In this document: positions 15,659 through 23,968 of the stretch, piece after piece
How the letters are laid out: each line of letters starts with the position of its first letter
Numbering within the stretch: position 1 is the stretch's first letter
Source: Paenibacillus_Z sp042653205
Lineage (GTDB): Bacteria; Bacillota; Bacilli; Paenibacillales; Paenibacillaceae
Length of the DNA: 64,000 nt
NCBI RefSeq assembly: GCF_042653205.1
Contig: NZ_JBHSHY010000011.1
Location: 62,001 to 126,000 of the forward strand
Direction: 5' to 3'
The notes under the pieces: generated by a model
Seen by the model: only the letters and a program-made list of their open reading frames with translations
Databases searched by the model: none
What the model was told of the DNA's origin: nothing
Translations under genes and position numbers: made by a program

Positions 15659-16576
15659 CTACAGCCGGCTCTGCCGCCGGTATTCCGACGGCGTCACGCC
15701 GATATGCTTGCGGAAGTTTTTGGACAGCACGTGAATGCTGGAGTACCCGTATTTCTCCGCGATCTGCGTGATCGACGCGTCCGACTGGCGCAGATCGCAC
15801 TTGATCCGCTGCAGCTTGCGCTGCAGCATGTAATGCTTGGGCGAGAGGCCCGTCTCTTCGCGGAACAAGGCATAGAACCGGCTGCGCTTCAGGCCGGCCT
15901 CCGCCGCGTACCGCAGCAGTTCGCGCTCCTCGAGCTCCTGCCGGCTCGCGACCAGCCGCAGCAGCTCCCGGATGCGGGGATCGCCGCCGCTGCCGGCATC
16001 CCGGTACGCCGCCGACAGGAACAGCGACAGAAACACCTGGAACTCGCCGCGCCACCGGATCGCTTCCCCAACGGCTTCCCCGGCGGCGTCCCCGCCTCGC
16101 TTGCCCGGCGCCTCGAGGAACCGGTCATGGTACGACAGCCAAAATTCCACGTCGGCGGCCGCGGTCACGGGCTCGATCCGAAAATCGGGCTGCTCGTCCA
16201 TGTACGCCATCACCGGCCCGCCCGCCCCGGCGGCGTAATGGAAAAACTCACCCTCGCCGACGAACGGGCGGCGCCGCGGCCGCCAGTCGAAATACGCCTC
16301 CCGGTGGATCATAGGGTCGGCCCCGTCTGCCCGCCAGCGATGAACCCGGCCGGCCGGAATATAGACGAGGGCGCCCGGCTTCAGCGCGTATTCCCGCCCG
16401 TCCAGGCGCAGCCGTCCCTCGCCGGCCTCCACGATGATGACGGCGTTCGTATACGCGGCCCGGTCCGGCGTCGTCTCTTGCGGGCAGTACGCGTACCGCC
16501 TCGCGAACAGCAAGTACGGGTGAAGGGGGGATGGATCGATTCCTGCAGTCTCGTTGCCGCGGGTGGCAGCGCTCAT
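15659..16576 (-). CDS. AraC-family transcriptional regulator
   Basis: A 305-residue regulator: N-terminal cupin sensor ('GEGRLRLDGREYALKPGALVYIPAG') and C-terminal double helix-turn-helix ('ITQIAEKYGYSSIHVLSKNFRKHIGVTPSEYRR'). It probably senses a sugar; the neighbouring ABC importer (16.7-20.4 kb) is a plausible target. GAGGAGG precedes ATG 16576. A TTGTCC/TATAAT pair, 18 bases apart, lies upstream and encloses a GC palindrome. Confidence 0.88.
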   Translation of the reverse strand: MSAATRGNETAGIDPSPLHPYLLFARRYAYCPQETTPDRAAYTNAVIIVEAGEGRLRLDGREYALKPGALVYIPAGRVHRWRADGADPMIHREAYFDWRPRRRPFVGEGEFFHYAAGAGGPVMAYMDEQPDFRIEPVTAAADVEFWLSYHDRFLEAPGKRGGDAAGEAVGEAIRWRGEFQVFLSLFLSAAYRDAGSGGDPRIRELLRLVASRQELEERELLRYAAEAGLKRSRFYALFREETGLSPKHYMLQRKLQRIKCDLRQSDASITQIAEKYGYSSIHVLSKNFRKHIGVTPSEYRRQSRL

Positions 16577-16642
16577 CCGTTGACTCCTCCTCGAGCGGAA
16601 TCCGGTCCCGCTTCCGGGCTGTGCCGGCTGCGATTCGTTTCA

Positions 16643-16671
16643 TTATAAAACCGCCCGCGCGGGCGGGACAA
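16643..16671 (-). terminator. GC palindrome with T-run (terminator, overlapping a promoter-like pair)
   Basis: The 16-bp palindrome CCGCCCGCGCGGGCGG at 16651-16666 is followed on the minus strand by TTTTAT and lies 43 bases past the solute-binding-protein stop, so it fits a terminator. The same bases include TATAAT (16643-16648) with TTGTCC 18 bases upstream, which could start the AraC transcript. Confidence 0.65.
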
Positions 16672-16709
16672 GCGATCCCTGCCGCGCGGACGGTTCGCCG
16701 TGCGGCCGT

Positions 16710-18377
16710 CTATTGCTGCTTTTGCTTCTGCGTATCGTACGCCTTCTGATAGATTTCGAGATACTTCTTCAGATTCAAGCCGTCGAAGCCTTTCACGTAG
16801 CCGTCCCACTCCGAGTCGGTCAGCTTCTTGGAGCCCGTCACGAACTGCGCCATGTTGGAGCGGACGTACTCGTTGATCTGCGTGCGCAGCATGATCGCTT
16901 CGTTGGCGTCGTTCTCGTCCATGAAGATCGTAAGCGGGAACGTCTCTTCCGGCTGGCGGTTCTCGTAATTCTTGGCCGTCTCCGTGAACAGCCGGAATTC
17001 GTAGCCCTGCTGCGACATCATGTCCGCCGGGGCCGTCCACGATTCGCGGATCGCGCGCGTCCGCCGCGTGATGCCCATCTGATCCCAGGTGTCGTTGAAC
17101 GTCGTGCTCAGGTTCCAATATTCCGGCTTCAACGTATATTTGGCCTGGTTGCCGTGCACGTCCTTCTCGCCCGGCTGCGCCTTCGTCCAATACTTGCCTT
17201 CGAGGCCGTATTCGTTCATGATCGCGAATTCCTCGGAATACATGTAATCCGCCATCTTGATCGCCGCGATGGCCTGCTCCTCCGTCGCCTTGTTCGTGAT
17301 GGCGAACTGGCCGTTGCCGTAGGCCTTGTAATACCCGGCGTACGCGGCGCCGCCCGGTCCCTTGAGCGGCGCGACCGTGACGTATTCCTTATGGCGGTTC
17401 TGCCCTTCGACCAGGCTGAAGTACATGCCGATATGCCCCGCGGTCACGCTGCCGCTGACGTTGTCGCCTTCCTTGTTGCCGACCTGCGCCATCTGATCGG
17501 CGTTCTGCGTGAACGACTCCTTGTCGATCAGCCCTTCGCTGAACAGCTTGTTGATGTACGTCAGGCCTTGGCGCCATTCCGGCTGGTTCGCGGCCAGCTG
17601 CACCTGGCCGTCCTTCATGAAGAAGAAATCCTCGTCGTTGTCGTAGATGAACGAGTTCATCAGGAAGTTCGACGGAATCCCGTGCCACGAGTTGAACGCG
17701 CCGGACAGCGGAATCTCGTCGGCCTTGCCGTTGCCGTTCGGGTCCTGCGTCTTGAACGCCTTCAGCACCTCGTAATATTCCTCCGTCGTCGTCGGCATTT
17801 TCAGCCCCAGCTTATCCAGCCACGTCTGGTTGATCCACAGCTTCTGCGAGTACCAGCAGTGGAAGCAGTCGTTGATGTGCGGCAGCGCATAAATGTTGCC
17901 ATCGGGCGCCGTGATGGCCGCCTGCAGGTCTTTGTCCTCCGCGAAGGCGCGCTTGATTTCGTTGCCGTATTGGTCGATCAGGTCGTTCAGCGGCCGCAGA
18001 ATGCCCTGCTTGCCGTACGAGATCTGCTCGGCCTGGGTGAAGTCGCCCGAGAGGAAGATCGCCGGATAGTCGCCGCTCGCCATGATGAGCTTCTTCTTGT
18101 CCGCGGCATTGGCGCTCGGGGTCGCGTCGAATTTGAATTTGATGTTCAGCTTGCTCTCCACGGTCTTCGTAACGTCGTTCGTATAGATGTCCTCGATGCG
18201 CGGGGACACGCTGATGAACGTATCGAGCGTGACGGCTTTGCCCCCGCCTTCCCCGGCATTGCCGCCGTTCGCCGCTCCGCCGCCGTTGTCGCCGCCGTCG
18301 TTGCCGCATGCGGTCAGGAGCAGTACAGCCGCCAGGAACAAACTGAACCATTGCGCGCTTCTCTTCTTTGTTTTCAA
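16710..18377 (-). CDS. Extracellular solute-binding lipoprotein of a sugar ABC importer (LplA type)
   Basis: A 555-residue lipoprotein: positively charged start, hydrophobic helix and lipobox 'LLTAC'. The mature part is a large periplasmic-binding fold of the Paenibacillus/Bacillus LplA type, used for oligosaccharides. It contains an EF-hand-like loop 'DPNGNGKADEI'. The start chosen is TTG 18377, because AAGGAGG lies eight bases before it; ATG 18398 lacks a site. It is the last gene of the set permease, permease, binding protein on this strand. The sugar is unknown. Confidence 0.9.
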   Translation of the reverse strand: MKTKKRSAQWFSLFLAAVLLLTACGNDGGDNGGGAANGGNAGEGGGKAVTLDTFISVSPRIEDIYTNDVTKTVESKLNIKFKFDATPSANAADKKKLIMASGDYPAIFLSGDFTQAEQISYGKQGILRPLNDLIDQYGNEIKRAFAEDKDLQAAITAPDGNIYALPHINDCFHCWYSQKLWINQTWLDKLGLKMPTTTEEYYEVLKAFKTQDPNGNGKADEIPLSGAFNSWHGIPSNFLMNSFIYDNDEDFFFMKDGQVQLAANQPEWRQGLTYINKLFSEGLIDKESFTQNADQMAQVGNKEGDNVSGSVTAGHIGMYFSLVEGQNRHKEYVTVAPLKGPGGAAYAGYYKAYGNGQFAITNKATEEQAIAAIKMADYMYSEEFAIMNEYGLEGKYWTKAQPGEKDVHGNQAKYTLKPEYWNLSTTFNDTWDQMGITRRTRAIRESWTAPADMMSQQGYEFRLFTETAKNYENRQPEETFPLTIFMDENDANEAIMLRTQINEYVRSNMAQFVTGSKKLTDSEWDGYVKGFDGLNLKKYLEIYQKAYDTQKQKQQ

Positions 18378-18504
18378 GACAGACGCCTCCTTGGTCATAG
18401 TCGTGCGATACCTTGCCTTGCCACCGGCACGCCGGCCGTGCCCCTCGCCCCCGATCGGCAGCCTCACCCCCTTGATCAGCCGGGCTCCTTAGCCTCCTTG
18501 TGCC

Positions 18505-19404
18505 TTATCCTTTCAGCGAACCGATCATGATGCCCTGCACGAAATACTTCTGCACGAACGGATAGATCGCCAACACCGGCACGGTGGCCACGACGATGAG
18601 CGAGAACTTCAGCAGATCGCGCAGCCCCTGCATCGCCGCCATCTTGTTCGCGTCCACCATCATGCTGGAGTCGATCGAGTTCAGGATGAGGATGTTCCGC
18701 AGCACGATCTGCAGCGGGAACAGGTCCGGCGACTTGAGGAAGATGAGCGCCTCGAAGTAGGCGTTCCACTGGCTGACCGCGTACATCAGCACGAGCACCG
18801 CCAGAATCGGCTTGGACAGCGGCAGCACGACGCGCCAGAGAAAGCCCAGATCGCTGCAGCCGTCCAGCTCCGCCGCCTCGCCGAGCTCCTTCGGAATGCT
18901 GGACTGGAAGAACGTGCGGGCGATGATAACCTGCCAGACGGCCATCGCGCTCGGCAGCAGCATCGACCACCGCGTGTCGAGCAGATGAAGGTTTTTGACC
19001 GTCAGGTAGTACGGAATGAGGCCGCCGCTGAACATCATCGTCAGCACCAGAACACCCATCAGAAGGTGGCGGCCGTAGAACGTCGAGCGCGACAGCGGAT
19101 ACGCCATCATGACCGTCAGGCTGACGTTGATCAGCACGCCGAAGACGGTGTAGAAGAGCGAGTTGCCGTAGCCCGTCATGATCTGGGGATTGGAGAATAT
19201 CGCCCGGTACCCCGCCAGGCTGAAGTCGACGGGCAGCAGCCACACCCGGCCGCTGATGACCGCCTGCGGCGAGCTGAAGGACGAGCTCAAAATATACACG
19301 AGCGGATAGAGCACGATGAGCAAGATCAAGATCAGGAACGCGTAGACCAGCGTCAGGAACAGCTTGTCGCCGAACGATTCCCGGATGGCGTTCGATCGCG
19401 TCAT
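18505..19404 (-). CDS. Sugar ABC transporter permease (LplC/YtcP type)
   Basis: A 299-residue inner-membrane permease with six hydrophobic helices. The EAA loop for ATPase contact reads 'ELGEAAELDGCSDLGFLW'. The C-terminus 'VQKYFVQGIMIGSLKG' is typical of the LplC subfamily. It starts 13 bases after the partner permease stop, so the two are cotranslated. No ATPase gene is nearby; these systems usually share MsmX-type ATPases. Confidence 0.92.
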   Translation of the reverse strand: MTRSNAIRESFGDKLFLTLVYAFLILILLIVLYPLVYILSSSFSSPQAVISGRVWLLPVDFSLAGYRAIFSNPQIMTGYGNSLFYTVFGVLINVSLTVMMAYPLSRSTFYGRHLLMGVLVLTMMFSGGLIPYYLTVKNLHLLDTRWSMLLPSAMAVWQVIIARTFFQSSIPKELGEAAELDGCSDLGFLWRVVLPLSKPILAVLVLMYAVSQWNAYFEALIFLKSPDLFPLQIVLRNILILNSIDSSMMVDANKMAAMQGLRDLLKFSLIVVATVPVLAIYPFVQKYFVQGIMIGSLKG

Positions 19405-19417
19405 GGCCGATCCTCCT

Positions 19418-20395
19418 TTACCATAGGCTGCTTTCGGACAAGCGCCGCGCGGCGTAGTTGACGGTCAGCAGCAGAATGAGATTGATGACCGAGTTGAACA
19501 GGTCGACGGCAGCCGAGAAGCTGAAGTTCGCCCCGAGCAGGCCGATCTTGTACACATACGTCGAGATGACCTCCGAAGTGCTCGTGTTGAGCGGGTTTTG
19601 CATGAGGTAGATCTTCTCGAAGCCGACGTTCATGATCTGGCCGACGTTCAGGATGAGCAGCACCGTCGCGGCCGGCATGATGCCCGGCAGGTCGATGTGC
19701 CATACCTTGCGGATGCGTGACGCCCCGTCCACCCTCGCCGCTTCGTACAGGTCGACGTTGATGCCGGAGAGCGCCGCGAGGTAGATGACGGCCCCGTACC
19801 CGATGCCCTGCCAGACGTTCGACCAGACGAAGATGCTGCTGAAGTAGCTCGGCACGCCCATGAAGTTCACGGATTCCATCCCGAACGCGTTCAGAATATG
19901 GTCGACGAAGCCGAGCCGCGGCGACAGGAAGAGGATGATCATCGACACCATGACGATCGTCGAGATGAAGTACGGCGCGAACGTCACCATCTGCACGAGC
20001 CGCTTGAAGCGCATGCCGCGCACCTCGTTCAACGCGAGCGCCAGCAGGATCGGCGCGGGAAACCCAACGAGCAGCGAATAGAGGCTGATGACCAGCGTGT
20101 TCTTGATGAGCATCCAGAAGTTCGGCGATTCGAAGAACGTCCGGAAATGCTTGAACCCGGCCCAGTCGCTGCCGAGTATGCCCTTCACCGGGCTGAAGTC
20201 CCGGAAGGCGATCTGTGCCCCGTACATCGGTACGTACTTGAAAATAATCAGATAGGCGAGCGGCAGCAGCACGAGCAGGTACAATTGCCAATGCCGCTTC
20301 ACCCGCTTGCCCCGGTCCCTGAGCGCCATCGCGCCGCGCCGGGCCGGCGTCGTCGCGGCGTCCTTTCTTTCGAGCACTCCCGTGGTCGACGGCAT
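19418..20395 (-). CDS. Sugar ABC transporter permease (LplB type)
   Basis: A 325-residue permease with the 'PMYGAQIAFRDFSPVKGI' stretch after helix 1 that marks LplB proteins, and the EAA loop 'DLYEAARVDGASRIRKVWHIDLP'. ATG 20395 was chosen because GGGGAAG precedes it; an ATG five codons upstream has its AAAGG too close. First gene of the importer operon, with a promoter-like sequence and two 22-bp direct repeats upstream. Confidence 0.9.
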   Translation of the reverse strand: MPSTTGVLERKDAATTPARRGAMALRDRGKRVKRHWQLYLLVLLPLAYLIIFKYVPMYGAQIAFRDFSPVKGILGSDWAGFKHFRTFFESPNFWMLIKNTLVISLYSLLVGFPAPILLALALNEVRGMRFKRLVQMVTFAPYFISTIVMVSMIILFLSPRLGFVDHILNAFGMESVNFMGVPSYFSSIFVWSNVWQGIGYGAVIYLAALSGINVDLYEAARVDGASRIRKVWHIDLPGIMPAATVLLILNVGQIMNVGFEKIYLMQNPLNTSTSEVISTYVYKIGLLGANFSFSAAVDLFNSVINLILLLTVNYAARRLSESSLW

Positions 20396-20472
20396 GTTGC
20401 TTCCCCACATCCTTTCGCTTCGGCCTGTCGTGCGGACCTTCGACTCGGAGGTCCCGGCCTGGATTGACTTTC

Positions 20473-20501
20473 ACGATAAAGGAGCGTGGACAGACGGACA
20501 A
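20473..20501 (-). promoter_or_regulatory. Putative promoter of the lpl-type importer operon
   Basis: On the minus strand TTGTCC (-35, 20496-20501), 17 bases, TATCGT (-10, 20473-20478). Four of six matches each, consistent with an activator-dependent promoter. Confidence 0.45.
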
Positions 20502-20519
20502 CCGCCGATAATCCGCGAG

Positions 20520-20588
20520 GCGATCAATTTTCCGAAGCCGCGCCGCGCTTGGGCTCCGGGGCGCGGGCGATCAATTTTCCGAAGCCGC
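20520..20588. promoter_or_regulatory. Two 22-bp direct repeats upstream of the importer promoter
   Basis: An exact 22-bp sequence with core ATCAATTTTCCGAAG occurs at 20520-20541 and 20567-20588, 47 bp apart start to start, same orientation. The nearer copy ends 18 bases upstream of the proposed -35. AraC-type activators bind such direct repeats; two AraC genes flank the operon. Confidence 0.6.
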
Positions 20589-20648
20589 TCAGCTTTCCGA
20601 TGGACGCCCGCCGCGGCCGGACGAACCCCTCCCTGCCCTCGCGCATGG

Positions 20649-20694
20649 CAAAAAGGCCGGCCGCGAGCAGCTGCGCCTGCTTGCGGCCGGCCTT
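20649..20694 (-). terminator. Rho-independent terminator of the membrane AraC gene
   Basis: Twelve-bp stem (AAGGCCGGCCGC with GCGGCCGGCCTT) followed on the minus strand by TTTTT, 27 bases past the stop codon at 20721. Confidence 0.85.
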
Positions 20695-20720
20695 CGTCCG
20701 TGCCCAACCCGCCGCCGCGC

Positions 20721-22922
20721 TCAGATCGCGGCGTTGCGCTTGCGGAAATCGACGGGCGAGATGCCTTCGACCTTGCGGAAGACCCGGCGGAACGTCGCGG
20801 CATTGGCGTACCCGACCCGCTCGCCGACCTCCTGGATGGAATCCGGCTGCTCGAGCAGCCGCTTCTTCGCTTCCATGATGCGCAATTGGGATAAATAATC
20901 CAGGAAGTTCTCCCCGAACTCCTCCTTGAACAGCTGGCTGACGTATTTGGCCCCGAGGCCGAACCGCTCGCCGAGGTGGTCGAGCGACAGCTCCGGATTG
21001 GCATAATGCTCGGCGATGTAGTCCCGGATATCCTGCAGCAGCTGGCGGTGCTGGCGATGGCCGGAGAGCCGGTCGAGCCGGTCCGCGAACTCGCCCAGCA
21101 CGGCGCCGAACCGTTCCCGGAGCCGGTCGAGCGTATCGAATTCGTCGACGGCCCGCCCGAGCGGCCCGGCGGCTTCGTGCTGCCACAGCTCGTAATATTC
21201 CTTCGACGCCTCCGACAGCTGCAAATCCATGAGCGCGAGGAAGTACCGGCACAGCTCGGCGATGTCGCCCCGCGGCAGGCAGCACTCCCGCATGCCCCGG
21301 AAGAAGTCCTCGAAGCGCGTCCGCCACTCGTCCTGCCGCAGGCGCAGCTGCTGGCTCAGCTTGTGGATCGCCTGCAGATGCTTATTCGTCTCCTTGACGG
21401 CCGCGCGCGCCGTCTCGCCGTGCACGATGACGCGATCATGGCCGAGCACCGCCTTGAACGTCAAGGCTTCGAGCGCCTGGCGGTGCGACGGCCCCGCGCC
21501 CGCGCCGGCCTCGGCCGCGCCGCCGATGCCGATCGTCACCGTGAACGCCAGGTGCTCGCGCACCCAGGACGCGATATGCGGCGCCGTCTCGCGCGCGATA
21601 TCCCCGGCCGGCGCCTCCAGGAACAGAATCCCCGTCATCCGCACCGGCGACGTCCATTCCAGCCAGAGCTGGACCGGATGCCGGGAGGCGAACAGCTCGT
21701 GCGCCGCGCTGCCGACGACGTATTGGAACAACGACCGGTCGCGTCCGGAATACCGGCCGAACGCCCGCTCCGGCTCGTCGATCTCGACGATGAACGCCTG
21801 GATGCGCTCGTGCGGCGGCAAGGCGAGCGGCTCCAGCTCCTCCGGCGCGTGCTCGGTCTGCAGCAGCTCCCGGAACAGCGATTTCCGCCGGCGCGCCGCC
21901 GTCTCCTCCGCTTCCTTGCGGAACCGCCTCGACTGCTCGGCGAAGTTGTCGATGGCGGTCTCGATGAACGCGAACTCATCCACCGCCAGGCGGCCGAGCG
22001 ACGGCTTGCCCGGTCCGAACTGATCCTGGATGCGGTAGACGAGATCCGCGATCGGCTTATAGTTCTTCCGGGCAATGTAGACGATCGAGAGGCCGCCGGC
22101 CAGGAAGACGAGCAGTCCGAGCATGAGCCATACGCTCGAGAGGCTGGACATGACCGCGACGGCCGTGCCGTTCGCCACCCCGGTCTCCGCCTTCCATCCC
22201 GTGTAAGACGACGTCTGCCCGGCGAGCACCTTGCCCCCGGCCGGCGCGCCGCCGGGATCGAACAGCGGCTGGCCGTCCCGGTCGTACACCTGGACGAAGC
22301 CCCGCTTCGCGTCGAACGCTTCGCCGAGCATGCTCCTGATCGCGGACAAGCTGACGTTCACGACCATCATCCCGTCCGTGCCGCTGCTGAGCGAGACGTT
22401 GCGGACGAGGCTCACGACATCCTTCGGGCGCTGGTTCGGATATTCGCGGAACGGCCGGAACGCGCTCCAGGACGACGTGTACGACGGGTTCCCGCTCATC
22501 CGGCTGCGAATGAAACCGTAGTCCGAGAATTTGTCCAGTTGGGTCGTGACGCCGCTGAAGACGATGCCGTCCCGGTAGCGGACCAAATAATACGAATCGA
22601 TCATCGGCATAGCCTGCTTCAGCTGCAGCATCCGGTTCACGACCTGATAGTTCAGGAAGACGTCGTTCTCGCCGCTGGCCAGGAAGAAATCGTTCAGCAG
22701 CTTGCCGGACACCATCTCGCGAATCAGCGTATTGTCGATCGAGCGCAGGCTGACGTCCAGCGACTGCAGCAGCTGGTTCAGGAACACTTCGCTGGAATCC
22801 TTCGTGTTGCGGTTGTTCTGTTCGACGAGCGTCTGAAAGAAGACGAAGAAGAGGAGGGAAAATATGATGCAGAATATCGGCAGATAGGACCAGATCGTCT
22901 TGCGCAGCCAAGTACGGTTCAA
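20721..22922 (-). CDS. Membrane-anchored AraC-family regulator (YesS/YtdP type)
   Basis: A 733-residue one-component regulator. An N-terminal helix at about 12-30 and a second near 265-290 bracket an extracellular sensor region; a HAMP-like linker, a long cytosolic middle part and a C-terminal AraC helix-turn-helix follow ('LSLDHLGERFGLGAKYVSQLFKEEF', 'IQEVGERVGYANAATFRRVFRKVEGISPVDFRKR'). Such proteins activate neighbouring Lpl-type importers on sensing extracellular sugars. The start is TTG 22922: two in-frame stops lie just upstream and AAAGGA precedes it. Probable activator of the operon to its left. Confidence 0.88.
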   Translation of the reverse strand: MNRTWLRKTIWSYLPIFCIIFSLLFFVFFQTLVEQNNRNTKDSSEVFLNQLLQSLDVSLRSIDNTLIREMVSGKLLNDFFLASGENDVFLNYQVVNRMLQLKQAMPMIDSYYLVRYRDGIVFSGVTTQLDKFSDYGFIRSRMSGNPSYTSSWSAFRPFREYPNQRPKDVVSLVRNVSLSSGTDGMMVVNVSLSAIRSMLGEAFDAKRGFVQVYDRDGQPLFDPGGAPAGGKVLAGQTSSYTGWKAETGVANGTAVAVMSSLSSVWLMLGLLVFLAGGLSIVYIARKNYKPIADLVYRIQDQFGPGKPSLGRLAVDEFAFIETAIDNFAEQSRRFRKEAEETAARRRKSLFRELLQTEHAPEELEPLALPPHERIQAFIVEIDEPERAFGRYSGRDRSLFQYVVGSAAHELFASRHPVQLWLEWTSPVRMTGILFLEAPAGDIARETAPHIASWVREHLAFTVTIGIGGAAEAGAGAGPSHRQALEALTFKAVLGHDRVIVHGETARAAVKETNKHLQAIHKLSQQLRLRQDEWRTRFEDFFRGMRECCLPRGDIAELCRYFLALMDLQLSEASKEYYELWQHEAAGPLGRAVDEFDTLDRLRERFGAVLGEFADRLDRLSGHRQHRQLLQDIRDYIAEHYANPELSLDHLGERFGLGAKYVSQLFKEEFGENFLDYLSQLRIMEAKKRLLEQPDSIQEVGERVGYANAATFRRVFRKVEGISPVDFRKRNAAI

Positions 22923-23322
22923 GGATCATCATCCTTTGTACGGAGTTTGAGGCCCTGTCCTCTAACGGGAGGCGGCCATTGTAACCGTATACATTTAATC
23001 CCATTATAAAACCGGCCGGACGAATCGTCTTTGTCGTTCCGGCCGACTTTTTGTCCTTTTATCCAATCGTTCCAGGCCCGGTCGCGTTCGAGCGCCTTCG
23101 TTAAGGGCGGATAGATGACAAACGGTAAATGGGACGCTTGCTTGACGAGGGATCTGCAGGAAAGGTTCAACATCGTGCCGTATAGGAATGAACGGGCCGA
23201 TCCGGCGAGGCGGCCGCCGCTTCCTCGCAGCCGGCCGTTTCCCGCCGCGGAACAGCCGCCGGAACATAGCGGCGCGCCGCGCGCGGATGAAGAGGATGAG
23301 CAAGGGGATCGAAGGTAAAGTA
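22923..23322. other. Intergenic region, 400 bp
   Basis: Holds the bidirectional hairpin at 23014-23044 and, nearer the AraC gene, a TACAAT hexamer without a clear -35. The remaining stretch, 23060-23322, has short chance frames with no ribosome site. No gene recognised. Confidence 0.4.
23007..23056. terminator. Bidirectional Rho-independent terminator
   Basis: Ten-bp stem with one bulged base (23014-23023 with 23034-23044). It is followed by TTTTAT on the minus strand and CTTTTTG on the plus strand. It probably ends the long gcvH operon on the minus strand, though it lies 280 bases past its last stop. Confidence 0.7.
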
Positions 23323-23955
23323 CTATTCGCCGAAGACGCCTTCTTCTTCTCTCCCGCGGCCGAACGCTTCCGCCAGCGCCGCCGCGAGCACGGCCGCCAG
23401 CAGCAGGCCGAGCTCCACGCGCGACGGCCGCAGCTCCGCCTGCCGGAGCAGGAGGAACGCGGCCCCGAACGCGGCGCCGCCAAGGCCTCCGTACAGCCTG
23501 GGGCGCGGGAGCGGCACGCGGGCGGGGGACGGCTCCGGCTGAGACGGCGCGGCCAGCTCGCCGGCCGCGCCCAGCGTCACGCCGGCGAAGCCGCAGCCGG
23601 CGCCGAGCATCGCGGCCGCGGCCGCCGTCGCGTCAGCCCCGTTCCAAGCGAGCAGGCCGAGCAGGCCGGCCGCGAGCAGGGCAAGCCCCGGCCGCACCGA
23701 GATCCAGGCCGAGCGCGACAGCATGTTGTCCGGCACATAGGCGCCGATCGCGAGCAGGAAACCCGGCAGCAGCAGCGTGCCCGTCTCGGCTGGTGACAAT
23801 CCGCCTCCGGCGATAAGCGCGCAGGCGACGGAGACGAGCAGCGCCGCGTAGGCGAAATGCGCCACGAAGAGCAAAACGGCAAGCCGGCGGAACCGGCGGC
23901 TTCGGCCGTTCGCGGGTGCTTCCCGGCCGATCGTGAGCGGCGCAGGTTTCCTCAT
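23323..23955 (-). CDS. Half-size MFS-like membrane protein of unknown function
   Basis: A 210-residue protein with six predicted hydrophobic segments (about 25-50, 55-80, 88-107, 110-135, 150-172, 178-200). The 'GLSPAETGTLLLPGFLLAIGAY' stretch and the glycine-rich fourth helix recall one half of a DHA2-type MFS transporter, but there is no other half. GAGGAGGGAT precedes ATG 23955. It begins 13 bases after the lipM stop, so it looks like the last gene of the glycine-riboswitch operon. Its role is not known; an export or transport role is only a guess. Confidence 0.7.
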   Translation of the reverse strand: MRKPAPLTIGREAPANGRSRRFRRLAVLLFVAHFAYAALLVSVACALIAGGGLSPAETGTLLLPGFLLAIGAYVPDNMLSRSAWISVRPGLALLAAGLLGLLAWNGADATAAAAAMLGAGCGFAGVTLGAAGELAAPSQPEPSPARVPLPRPRLYGGLGGAAFGAAFLLLRQAELRPSRVELGLLLAAVLAAALAEAFGRGREEEGVFGE

Positions 23956-23968
23956 GCTGATCCCTCCT

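Noticed and set aside
13139..16648. Open frame of 1169 codons on the plus strand across the WYL, MFS and AraC genes
   Set aside because: It runs antisense or out of frame to genes with clear motifs, has a low-complexity Arg/Ala-rich product and passes through the tandem repeat. Long shadow frames are expected at this GC content.
23003..23008. TATAAT on the minus strand considered as the promoter of the membrane AraC gene
   Set aside because: It is part of the T-run behind a strong hairpin and no -35 lies 16-18 bases upstream; terminator is the better reading.
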